A DNA stretch of 64,000 bases, taken from the NCBI GenBank assembly GCA_003439945.1, contig QVRM01001409.1, forward strand, positions 2,501 to 66,500. The letters run 5' to 3'. Below the pieces are notes generated by a model. That model was not told the origin of the DNA. It searched no databases and was given only the letters and a program-made list of their open reading frames with translations. The position numbers and the translations under genes were made by a program. Positions 32,168 through 41,523 of this stretch are shown in pieces. Positions within the stretch are counted from its first letter, which is position 1. Each line of letters starts with the position of its first letter. The stretch comes from Dermanyssus gallinae. Taxonomy: Eukaryota; Arthropoda; Arachnida; Mesostigmata; Dermanyssidae.

Positions 32168-32712
32168 GTATAGTTGTTGGCAGTAGGATTGGATTAACAC
32201 ACATGGTTTACAAAATTATAACAAAGTCTCGTTCACACGCGGTTGTAATGAATATGAGTCTATTGCCGGACATATCAGAACGTGATAGCGGCAGATGTTG
32301 CACTCACCACAAAACTTACACACACAGTCATTAATACCATAACATTCACCCTTGAGGCACATATAACAGTGATACCCGTGCCATGGTACCTTGCACACTC
32401 ATGGTCGGTTACTTTGAAAGGCGCGTTTCCACTTGTCTGAGCGAAATGCAGGCCCATCTGCATAGTTACACATAACAAAGTTTACGTTTCGGTCTTCTCT
32501 AAACGTTCTGTACATATCGAGTGTAAATGTACTGGTCGGCAATATGTCTAGCACTAAGTCTTCTACCAGAGTGCGTTCTCCGCATAGCTCTAGTGCCAGG
32601 GTAGCTGACGCGTTATTGGGTAATCCCAGCACACGTTTCACAAAGCACGCCTTTACACGGTCCACATTTTTGAGATCGTGTAATGTTAAGTGCGGCGTAA
32701 GTACTGGGAGAC
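32166..32712 (-). pseudogene. family E LINE, ORF2 C-terminal part (left half of a split element)
   Basis: Minus strand: IIQYCLPVLTPHLTLHDLKN, then VDRVKACFVKRVLGLPNNAS, then in the next frame the Cys-rich tail MCLKGECYGINDCVCKFCGE and CNICRYHVLICPA. It continues the protein that breaks off at 36141: the sequence up to the 36.1 kb breakpoint ends KIFRMKIT and the related copy at 51.1 kb reads FFKIEVAPIVLYRL at the same place. The element was cut in two by the R1-alpha insertion at 32728-36125. Stop at about 32217, then a short 3' UTR and (AT)n. Confidence 0.85.
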
Positions 32713-33112
32713 AGTACTGGATTATCGAGAGTCGGCTGCTAGCAGTCACCATGAGCGGTCGTGTGTGAACTTCGCTCTCTGAAGAAACGGTGAAACGTGA
32801 GAACCTGAAGTCCTAAACGGATTGAGCAACGGCACTCAGTTTACCACACTTAGTGAGAGATCCAGCGCACACCTTGAGCACCTCACAGGACGGACGTCGG
32901 TTCCCGACGGTGCGGGATTGGCTTGAATTTGGTGTTTCGCTTGCGCAGTGTTTGCTTAGTTTGCTGCCCTGTGCTATCGATTTGGCGTTTACTCGGTGAC
33001 TTACTGATCTAGTGAATTGGTGACGCGCATAGCTTCTGTGTTGTTTGTGACTGCTACGTACACGTGAAGCGTGTGTGTGCGTACGGCGAGCGTGCGCGGG
33101 GACGTGCACTTC

Positions 33113-33352
33113 GACGTGCACCGGCGTACGGTTGACGTGCACCGCACCGACGCACGGTTGACGTGCACCGCACCGACGCACGGTTGACGTGCACCGCACC
33201 GACGCACGGTTGACGTGCGCAGCGCCGACGTGCGGCGGACGTGCGCAGCGCCGACGTGCGGCGGACGTGCACCGCGCCGACGTGCGACGAGCGCGCATCG
33301 CGCCAACGTGCGACGGACGTGCGCCGGACGTGCGCCGCGCTGACGTGGTACG
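33113..33352 (+). repeat. 26-bp GC-rich minisatellite in the R1-alpha 5' UTR
   Basis: Units start at 33134, 33160, 33186, 33212, 33238, 33264 and 33290, exactly 26 bp apart (for example GACGTGCACCGCACCGACGC followed by ACGGTT). A degenerate unit precedes them and a shortened one follows. Two subtypes occur in blocks of three and two. Downstream at 33355-33445 GTGATAC/GTGGTAC motifs recur in AT-richer sequence. In several LINE families tandem 5' UTR units act as internal promoters; that role here is an inference. Arg/Cys-rich minus-strand frames across the array are artefacts. Confidence 0.92.
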
Positions 33353-33723
33353 CAGGTGATACCTTTAGTGGTACATGCGTGATACTGTGGTACATCTGTG
33401 ATACACTTTTACCATTTGTGATACCTCTGTGGTGCCTTTGTGGTACGTTTCGCACCTGGCCCTGCCTGAAGCTGACCTCTTTGAGGTCGACACCGGGATA
33501 AAGGGGGAGAACGATGAGTGCCCCAGGAAACGGGGGGGCGGGCTAGATAGATAAGGGAGGGAACCCCTTCAGGAGTAGTGAGGCACTTCCCAGAACTCCT
33601 GAGGGAATGAGTAGTCAGGGAGAGGGCCCAAGCGGGTTAACTAGAATGGAGGAAGAAGGGGCAGCCACACCAACGGTGCTGGTGCCCAACTCGGACACGG
33701 AGACTGAGGATTCATAGGCAAGC

Positions 33724-34720
33724 ATGGTGAGGGGGGACCAAAGCCATGCGGATAAGGAGGACAATGATAAGGGGGGACATAGCAAGGCGGGTCAAAAAAG
33801 GGCGCGTCTCAGCACACCTCGTAAAGAAACGGACAAGGTCGCCGCAAAAACAGGGGGCAAAAAGTGGCTTAATATCCCGGCCAACAGGTTGAAGGGATAC
33901 ACTTCTGGGGAGCTGCCTGTTTCGCTGTGGCCGGCTGAGGAACCAGTAGTCGAGGACTACGACTCGGCTTTAGCCAGTCTACTCACCTGGACGGGGGTGC
34001 TAGACCAGCTATGCGGAAAACACCCTACCACCAATGGAGAAATCAAGATTGCGGTTGAGGAGTTGGGAAAGGCGGCTAGGAGGATTAAGAAGCAGGGCAA
34101 AAAAGGGGATATAAGGGAGGAGGATAAAAGGGCGGAACACATAGGAATTATTACCCGGCTTGAGGGGGAAAACTCTGAGATAAGGACCAAAATAGAGGGA
34201 TTTCAGCGGGAGGCTGAAGAAATGAAGGCTAGAATAGAGGGGCTTCAGCAAAAACTATCTGAGGGAAAGAAAGGAATGGGTCTCTGTGCCCATGGGCTAC
34301 AATTGCCGGGGTGCTGGACACATGGCGAAGGACTGCAAAGAGCCGAAGGTGGACGCCAAGCAATGCTATCGGTGCGGAAACGAAGGTCATCTCGCGAGGG
34401 CATGCGACAACCCCAATTCTCACTGTCACGTCTGTGATAAAGAGGGGCACTCGGCGGCCTCAACGGCCTGCCCGGCGTTTGCTAAAGCTCTGCAGGAGCG
34501 ACGCGAGGCTGTAAAGCAGAGGGCCATACAGCTGACAGAAGAGGAAAGAAAGAGGATAGAAGAAAGGGAGAGCAAGCTGGCTAAGAAGGAGCGGAAACTG
34601 AAGGCCAGGGTGCCAACAGTCGACGAGGACGGTTTCAAGGCGCCTAGAACGAGAGCCAGGAGGCAACAGGTTAGTTCCGAGGGGATCGAGGGAGGGGCAG
34701 GTAACAATCACAATGATTAG
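33724..34720 (+). pseudogene. R1-alpha ORF1, gag-like protein (one frameshift)
   Basis: The ATG at 33724 opens a frame rich in Lys/Glu with a coiled-coil-like segment (RLEGENSEIRTKIEGFQREA, about residues 140-180). Near 34280 the sense changes frame, continuing to the stop at 34718-34720. The second part has three zinc knuckles: YNCRGAGHMAKDC (first Cys lost or atypical), CYRCGNEGHLARAC and CHVCDKEGHSAASTAC. The ORF1 stop overlaps the ORF2 start as ATGATTAG (34713-34720), suggesting coupled translation. ORF1 binds the element RNA. A single frameshift separates coiled coil and knuckles. Confidence 0.85.
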
Positions 34721-35555
34721 GGTCATACAGGTCAACCTGAACCGATGTAGAGCAGCCCACACCCTGCTGGACCAAACAATCCAGCACAGGGGTATTGAGC
34801 TTGCTCTAGTATCGGAACCGAACAAAGGCATTGCACACCGGAAGGGTGTTATCAGCCTTGATACGGGATATGACTCAGGCACCTGGTGGACGGGGAATAG
34901 TAGGCATTTATCGGCTAGAAGTCGGGGTTCCGGTTCAGGGTTCGCATGGGTAGAAATAGAAGGGCTAGGAGTTTTCTATTCTTGCTATTTTTCACCAAAT
35001 AAGGAACTTATGGAGTTTAATGTGTTTCTCGATAGTCTGGGGCAGAGCCTACGCGTTTATACGGGAAAGGGAATCGTCCATACCGGGGACTTCAACTCAG
35101 CCAGCGTCGGGTGGGGCAGCAAAACCACAAATGATAGGGGCCAGGTACTAGAAGAATGGATGGCAGAAAATGGGTTGCTTTTAGTAAACGACGGGAAAGT
35201 ACCCACATTCTCGCGGGGAAACCAGAAGTCTTTCGTGGACCTCACGATGGCGAATGACATAGCCTTCCCAAAGATATCGGGTTGGCAGGTTGATGAGGAG
35301 GAAAACGGAAGTGACCACAGATACATCCTGTTTGAGGTCGCTACCCCTCCCGAGCCAGCTGCCACTCCGCGCAAACGCTGGCAGATGCGCAAGCTAAACC
35401 AGCGGGTTCTGGCGGAGAAGATTGACGAGGGCTGTCGACAGCTGTCAGAGGAAACCACGGATGAGACCCGGATTGCAGCTGTTCTCACAACGGCCTGTAA
35501 GAAGGCAGGCCCCCGAACCAACTCTGGGGGCCGCCGGCGGCCGGTGCACTGGTAG
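34713..35555 (+). pseudogene. R1-alpha ORF2, APE-type endonuclease domain (truncated)
   Basis: Starts MIRVIQVNLNRCRAAHTLLD. Apurinic-endonuclease-like motifs are in order: VNLNR (Asn), LVSEPNKG (Glu), HTGDFNSASVGWGS (Asp and Asn of the GDFN box) and GSDHRYILFEV (Asp-His pair). It ends PVHW and a TAG at 35553; the next codons, NQEIVETRRKCTRLNRAYTR, continue the protein, so the stop is a mutation of a normally open codon (WW in relatives). After about 35640 the RT is missing by deletion. Endonuclease residues look intact over 280 residues, the best preserved part of this element. Confidence 0.9.
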
Positions 35556-36140
35556 AACCAAGAAATTGTCGAAACACGTCGTAAATGTACTAGACTAAAT
35601 AGGGCTTACACTAGACAGCGCTCATGGCTGAGTGAAAGAGTCGCCCGAGGGGAGCAAGGGTGGACGGTGGACGAACGATCGGCCGACCAACGATCCACAC
35701 GAAGGTGGTCAAAGAGACTGCCAGGAGAGCTCGTCTTAGCGTCCACTCAGGCTTCGGTCGAGAGGGGGAATCTGTAGACGGGAGGCGGGTGGGTGATAGG
35801 CAGGCGGACCAGGCTAGGCAAATACAGCAAAGGATTCCCCAGATTATGACTCTCGATGCATCCACAGGCGGGCGGGCTGCTGGTATCAACGGCCTTCTTG
35901 AAGTCGCCGCCCCGCACCAAAGCGGGCTAGGGCGACTGTAGGAAGGCTGGAGTAGGGAGGAGAGGCAAACTGGCCACTCTCATGGATACGAAGCGATGCC
36001 TAGCAGTTACCGTTCCCTGGGGGTGGGGGGGAGGCGGGTGTTAGTGGGTTTGTGAGTCCCACACTAGTCACTGGCTGTTCCCGTAATCCCCCATATCAAT
36101 GCTAGGTTTCAGCATATAAAAAAGAAGTACTGGATTATCG

Positions 36141-37240
36141 GGTAATTTTCATCCTGAATATTTTCATTGCTGTTTTAAGACCTACATCTCGAATGTCTCC
36201 GAGTAGCATAATCACGGCCATAGCCTTTGCTCGCAGCCTTTTAATGTGTCTGCTAAAGGTCAGTCGCGGTGTAAGGGTTACGCCAAGGTACGAGCAATGG
36301 TTGACCAGCTCAAGGCGAGTACTGTTGATCGTATCGCGATAATCGGCAACGGCGTATGAGCCGCCGCGGCTGTAGCGAAGGATCTTTGGTTTAGCAATAA
36401 TAATTATCAGCCGATTCCCCGCACACCATTTTGATGTTTCATTTAGGTAGAATTGCACGTGATCCCGGAATTTGGCTAAGATAACGAGGTCGTCCACGTA
36501 AAAGACATGCGCATAAAGTCTGCTAAGCCAGCAATGTACAGTATAAAGAGAAATGGGCTTGCGGAGTAGCCCTGCGCTACTCCAGTTTTCTGTGTAACGG
36601 GCTCGTTTACATAGTGACTTACGCTTTTTATGGTTTTAAAATTGTGGCTCAGCATGTCTCGAATTAAATTGAATAGTTGGCCCTCAATGTTGAATTTCTT
36701 TCGGAGGGTTTTAAGAAGGCGGTCCCTAGGCACACTGTCGAACGCGGTTTGAAAGTCGACAAAAGTCGCATACGTCATGTTCTTGTCGCGTTGGCGTTCT
36801 CTTACGTGTTCAATTACGAACCGCACCGCGTCTGCTGTTGGCCTTCCTGGTAGGAATTCAAACTGTTCACAGGGCAGAAACCGTGCATTCATACATCCTC
36901 TTCACTGTGAGCGATGTAAGCAGTTTGTATAGGACACTGGTTAGGGCAATTGCTCGATAGTGTTTCAGGTCAGTAAGATCCTCTTTCTTTTTGTAAATGG
37001 GCTGCATGAGCATTTTTCTCCACTCGTTAGGCATTCTGCTTTGTCGAACGCATTTGTCAAAAAAGCCTAGTCAGATACGGGCCTACAGTTTGCACATTAG
37101 CCTTTAAATGTTCATATACAATAAGATCTGGCCCGGCTGATTTGCTCTTTTGGATCGATATTATTGCACCTATGATGCCACCATCTGTGAACACAAGAGT
37201 TTCGTCTGAGTCATCTCTGGGCGGGAGTGTAAAATCGTTT
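36141..37240 (-). pseudogene. family E LINE, reverse transcriptase part (right half of a split element)
   Basis: Minus strand from about 37220: KSKSAGPDLIVYEHLKANVQ, then HYRAIALTSVLYKLLTSL, then in the frame 36892-36476 QFEFLPGRPTADAVRFVIEH, ATFVDFQTAFDSVPRDRLLK (first catalytic Asp) and TGVAQGYSASPFLFILYIAG, and in the frame 36497-36135 MDDLVILAKFRDHVQFYL (second catalytic pair, with the Tyr-Ala of YADD falling at the frame change). It stops at the 15-bp duplication at 36126-36140 and resumes at 32712. QGDS, the usual motif, is QGYS here. Confidence 0.9.
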
Positions 37241-37403
37241 CCTTATAACAACTGTTAAAAGTGTTTAAGGCAATGCATGACCTTGTGCCGGCGGCAACGT
37301 TGGGAGGGAGTCCCAAAGGGATAACGGCCACGGTGTCGACGATCTCGGCCGCAAGTGACTTGGTGTCACTCAAGGTATTAGGAGGCGTGACGGTCGTGGG
37401 ACT

Positions 37404-38021
37404 ATGTTCCTCAATCAATCGGATCAGTTTTGGGGCGTTATCAAAGACGTCAACCCGGCCTTCTCTGACGAATGCCTCCTATTCGAGCTTGCCTCGTACG
37501 GCGCGGTGAAAATAAGAAGGAAAACGAGGACTGGGTGGAAAGATAAGCAGAGCATTCGAGTGCTGTCTAGCAGGATACATGTTCTGTTCAAAAGGACACC
37601 ACCTACTAAGGTCTTTATTGTGTGGAGGGATCATGATGTAACGATTAAAGCATCGTCGCCGATTGTTTGCTTCAATTGCCAGCGTACTGGCCACACGGCA
37701 ACTCGTTGCACTCGCGCCCGTCCGTGTAGAAGATGTGGTGCGCGCGACCATTTTGCCGCATCATGTCGAAATCGCGCTCGCTGCGTTGACTGCAGGGGCC
37801 CTCGCCCTAGAGGGGACTCGTCTTGCCCCGTTTTCGCGTTAGCTCGCGAGAAAAGCAAGGCCCTGCTTGGGTCGCGTATGCTCCAAGATGCGCAGTTGTC
37901 GGCGCCGACAGCCACCCTAGTCACCGCCCCGGACCCCGTACCCCCTCGACCACGCGAATCGGCACCTGGTGATTCCAGTCTCTTCGGGCGCGGCTACGGA
38001 ACCTTCGGCAGCGCCCGTTGA
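37404..38021 (+). pseudogene. gag-like ORF1 with three zinc knuckles (LINE)
   Basis: The frame gives a gag-type core (FELASYGAVKIRRKTRTGWK, HVLFKRTPPTKVFIVW) and then CFNCQRTGHTATRC, CRRCGARDHFAASC and CVDCRGPRPRGDSSC. The first two fit CX2CX4HX4C exactly; the third has lost its His. The protein then turns Pro/Ala-rich. It is an RNA-binding ORF1 of a non-LTR element. The 5' part of the domain probably begins near 37261 in another frame. The likely 3' end of the same element is at 38341, where AATAAAAGTGATGTTATGTT forms an ATGTT-repeat tail, with ORF2 deleted between. Confidence 0.8.
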
Positions 38022-38349
38022 GGTCATGCTTCCCCCTTCCGGCCGATCCCTGCCCCCCGGAATTCTTTGCTTCGTTCGAAGAAGCCGCCATCTATTGAAA
38101 TGGAGCCCCCTAAACAAGCGGAACGAGTAATGTATATGTCACTTCTGTATAGTCATTCTCAATTTAAAGCCGTGGCCCGCGGAGAATTCGTGAACGGACT
38201 GTTTCCTTGGCGTATGGCCAAATGGGCCCATGATAATCCAAATAGTGCTCGCCTATTTGGTGATTAATTACGATTGTCTTACACAAGTAAGTATATTGAT
38301 ACCAACCCTTTTATGTGAAATAAAAGTGATGTTATGTTATGTTAATTTA

Positions 38350-39640
38350 AATTTACAGTTTTAGTTCTTGTGTCTCTGCTATGAAGGCAGCTCGGCGGCT
38401 ACATTGCTTTGTCAGGTCGCAAATTCGTGAAATTTGTTTTTCTGGCCTAATACAGAGTTTAAGAGACTCCCCAATATCTTCAATAATATCGGCTACTTGT
38501 CTTTCTGGGGGGCTATATATACATACGAGATAGTAGGCTGTGATTTCTATTACAACGTGCCGAGCTGTGGCACATATTAACGTAATAATCCAGTCATTTG
38601 GGCGTGCTTGATATTGAGTTGTCGTCATTTTGCCTGCTAAGTTTCTCGCCTCTGGTAATATGTTCGTTTACCCCATAGATTCGGTTTGGTTTGAGCTGGC
38701 CGCGAAAAGGGTGAAAACGGATACTGGCCGGCCACACGTTTGGGTCTAACAGGTCGTTTAATACGTCAGCGTTCACTTGCACATGAAAACTGTTGTAATA
38801 TGCTTAGTCTAAGCCTGTCAGCTACTTTTACGTCGGCCTCTGTTCCTACGATTCGGGCGATGTATTCTTTGAGCACGTCAGCCTTGTGCGATATCTGTAG
38901 CCGGCTGACGAAGAGCGATTTTGTTCTCGGTCTTTCTGGTACGTCGTGATCTTCTACAGCTTTTAGATCTGTCATTTTGTTGGTGCCTTTGTTTACGTGC
39001 AATACACGGCCACGCTTACCCATTGTCTACTAGTTGTTGCCACGTTGTCGAGTACGTCCATTTGGTGTATGCATTTGGTGCTGGTCGGTGGGGTTAAAGC
39101 GGAGACGGCGCGGTGTGCTAGCAGCTGACAGCGGTGGTGCGTATACATTATCGCCGCTGGTCTGTATAAGTTGCCGCTCTTGTTGTCTTAGTTGCTGCTG
39201 TTGTGATGACTGTTAATTTTGGTGCTTCTCAGCTGGTTTTGCAAGCCCATTCACTACAGTGATCTTTTTCTGAGTTCGTCGATTATTTTCCTTAGTGTTT
39301 GTAGCTCGGTAGCAGAGGTCAAGGGCTGTTTGGCCGTTGTGTTATTGGCAACAACGATGGACACTTCATTCCAGAAGCACGACTTGCAGCTGGTAGAACA
39401 CTTATCGGGTATATGGAACGCGCAATGAGTGGGCATTGGTTTGCTACAGCTTTCACACATGGTCCGGTCTTTGGCCTGCTGGACTTGACCCCCGCAGGTC
39501 GCACATAGAAGTCCTAAATTGATTTCGATGTCACCCCCTGGTAGTAGCAGAAGTACGAGTGCTGAGGACCGCTCCAGTTCTCGCTTCAAGAAACGGAGTT
39601 GGGGTTGGTGCATGTAGACGCTCGCCACGTTTTCTAGGAT
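38350..39640 (-). pseudogene. LINE ORF1 with PHD-like finger and decayed 2A-like motif
   Basis: Minus strand from 39628: a hydrophobic run and LPGGDIEINLGLLCATCGGQ, then CESCSKPMPTHCAFHIP and CSTSCKSCF, a Cys4-His-Cys3-like (PHD-type) arrangement, up to 39254. Then from 39023: RTKSLFVSRLQISHKADVLK, and LLDPNVWPASIRFHPFRG at 38770-38700, the conserved C-terminal ORF1 domain of CR1/L2-like elements. GDIEINLGL stands where relatives carry D(V/I)ExNPGP, the 2A translational-recoding motif; here both Pro codons are lost. Frame changes occur at about 39240 and 38770. The region 38628-38353 may be an adjacent fragment of the same protein. Confidence 0.75.
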
Positions 39641-39800
39641 GGTTATAGTACTTACTTGGACGGCAGACTAGCTTGCGAGCCAGTTTACTGTGGCTGGATT
39701 TATGGTTTTCGAGCAATTTTGTGTCGCAAGGTATGTTACTAGAAGGACACACAGAAACCTCGACCGTCCAGGAGTCGCCATGTTGGCCGAATCGAACAAT

Positions 39801-39815
39801 CGATATAAATATATA

Positions 39816-39870
<55 letters not shown>
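39801..39870. repeat. (AT)n microsatellite
   Basis: About 70 bp of TA repeat at the 3' end of the minus-strand family U copy, whose sense sequence ends AATAAAAACAGAAAAAATAT just before it. To its left, 39641-39800 contains a small minus-strand frame (MATPGRSRFLCVLLVTYLAT) with no other support. Confidence 0.93.
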
Positions 39871-39876
<6 letters not shown>

Positions 39877-41445
39877 TTTTTCTGTTTTTATTAAGAATGT
39901 AGGTGGAGCAACAATGGTCTCCTGGAAATGTGTGCACGGCAAATACTATTTCAACAGCGTGCCTCGGACAGATACCGCACTCCTGCGTTGGATGTCTATG
40001 TGGGTAGCCTATTAATGCGTATTTTGCGAGCTTTTTTGTCTCGGCTAGATTACCAGCGTAACCTGCTGAGACCGCCTTGCCACCGACCATTGAAGGTACT
40101 AATGAGTGATAACTGACAAGCATCCTGCCTCGGCTGAAGGGGGTTAGAGTCATCCGGCCCGGTTGTTTGCCATCGTCGGCAGAAGGACCCTGGGGCTCTA
40201 GAATTAATACTGGCATGGCTGGCGCACGATAACCCATGATGGGCTAACTTGTCAACAGGTTGACCACACTTGCATTGGTGAGGGGACACAAGATCACAGC
40301 CGAGGCAAAGTCCTACCCCGATTCCGGTCGTTTCGTCGTCCAAGAGGGTGCCCAGTGGGAGCTTGGAAGCGCATGCAATCAGGCCCCGGATCCTTTAGCG
40401 GGGACCGCCCAAATCCGAGCCCTTGTGGAGTCGTCAATAGCGTCCGCGAGTAAGCCGCAATATACTTTTTTGTGCAACAACGCGCTTCAGTCGTGTTGGC
40501 TCTGAGGGTTATCCGGGGCACCACTGCAAATTGTCTAACTCCTCTTGTAGGCGTCTTGCGAGGTCCTTGTACTGAACAGCACCGGCCTCGTCTAGGAGTG
40601 CGATAGCATTGTTTTCAGATCGAACAAGGGTGGAGACTATAGCCGGGGTCGTCCAATCGTCCCATCAGATTAGCTCGTCGGAGAAGGTGGTTGACCCTAG
40701 TGGCTGAGAACGACGAGCGAAGTAAAAAGATAAGCGATGAGCGCCGAGCGGGGTGAGGTTATTAGCGACGTCCTTGATCATTGTTTTTTTTTGCCATTGT
40801 TTGAAAGCGTGTGCGAGCCCTTGCGGTCGGGGGGGGACTCCCAGAAGCTCCAGGTCGTAGTCGAAGGTAATCTTACAACACGGCAAGCCAGTTTCTTTTC
40901 TTTTCTACTTCTGGCGAAATTCGAGCACGCGCCGGTCATCTTCGGTAACCACGTCGGCGTCCACCCCAAGCACACCATAACCAAGGTACCAAATGTTTAG
41001 TGAGCTGCTAAGGGAGTCAGCTAGCTCTTTAATGCTCAGGCAAAACAATGGGGGGCCAGAAGATCACCCTGTTGCAGCTCCATGGCGGAGGATATGAGAT
41101 CATCCGCACGAACCAGGTGAGAAGAGTAACGGTACGCATTGGTGGACATGGTGTGCCAGCTGGGGGCAGTGCCCCCCGACCACCTTTAACAGGTGATCCC
41201 GTCTTACAGAGTTAAAAGCATTCCTAAAATCGAGTTTTACGGACCCTAGGCAGTGAGGCAGGCTTGCACGGCGACCTCGGCCCCGGCTTGTGCCGCAAAG
41301 CCAAGCTGGTCAGGACCAATCGCCTCGCGGATCCTATCTCTGATGTTATTACAAGCAATATTTGCAGCTAGCCTGCGCAAGGTGGAGGAGCAAGCACTTG
41401 GCCTCACTGACCCGTCTTTTTTTTGTAAAAAGTATGGCCCCAAAT
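39871..41445 (-). mobile_element. family U LINE, decayed copy with RT remnant
   Basis: Minus strand: the RT finger segment LQKKDGSVRPSACSSTLRRL followed by AANIACNNIRDRIREAIGP (41430-41250), then, broken by frame changes, a thumb region with GAHRLSFYFARRSQPLGS at about 40750-40690, CLGCDLVSPHQCKCGQPVDK and LAHHGLSC (40320-40230), and GRMTLTPFSRGRMLVSYHS with KLAKYALIGYPHR (the endonuclease, 40170-40000). Its conserved Asp of the RPDG motif is changed to Gly-Arg (PGRM). It is the only family U copy here that retains RT sequence. 3' UTR with AATAAA and an (AT)n tail. Confidence 0.82.
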
Positions 41446-41523
41446 ATTATATATATATATATCTTCTCATTTATTGATCAAAAAGGTATATTACATGTCA
41501 TATGATTTAAAAACAATGGTTAA

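Larger units (their letters stand above)
32728..36125 (+). mobile_element. R1-clade LINE (R1-alpha), both ends present, internal deletion
   Basis: The element is bounded by a perfect 15-bp duplication, AGTACTGGATTATCG, at 32713-32727 and 36126-36140, so both termini are known. Layout: 5' UTR of about 1 kb with a GC-rich minisatellite, ORF1 (gag-like, frameshifted), ORF2 endonuclease (34713-35555), then a deletion that removes the RT and most of the C-terminal part, then the 3' terminal about 480 bp ending GGTTTCAGCATATAAAAAAG. The 3' end matches the inverted copy at 23.5-23.93 kb. It lacks an RT and could only move in trans. Confidence 0.92.

Noticed and set aside
33113..33352. CRISPR-like regular spacing
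   Set aside because: Units are contiguous 26-bp tandem copies without spacers, in a eukaryotic retrotransposon.
33001..33455. Three overlapping minus-strand Arg/Cys/Val-rich frames (repeats of VRRCGARQPCVGAVHV)
   Set aside because: They are the 26-bp minisatellite read in different frames. The array belongs to the plus-strand 5' UTR of R1-alpha.
39641..39800. Small minus-strand frame with a signal-peptide-like start and a nearby GTAAGT
   Set aside because: Only 37 codons before a stop, and the donor-like site follows the stop. Too little to call an exon.
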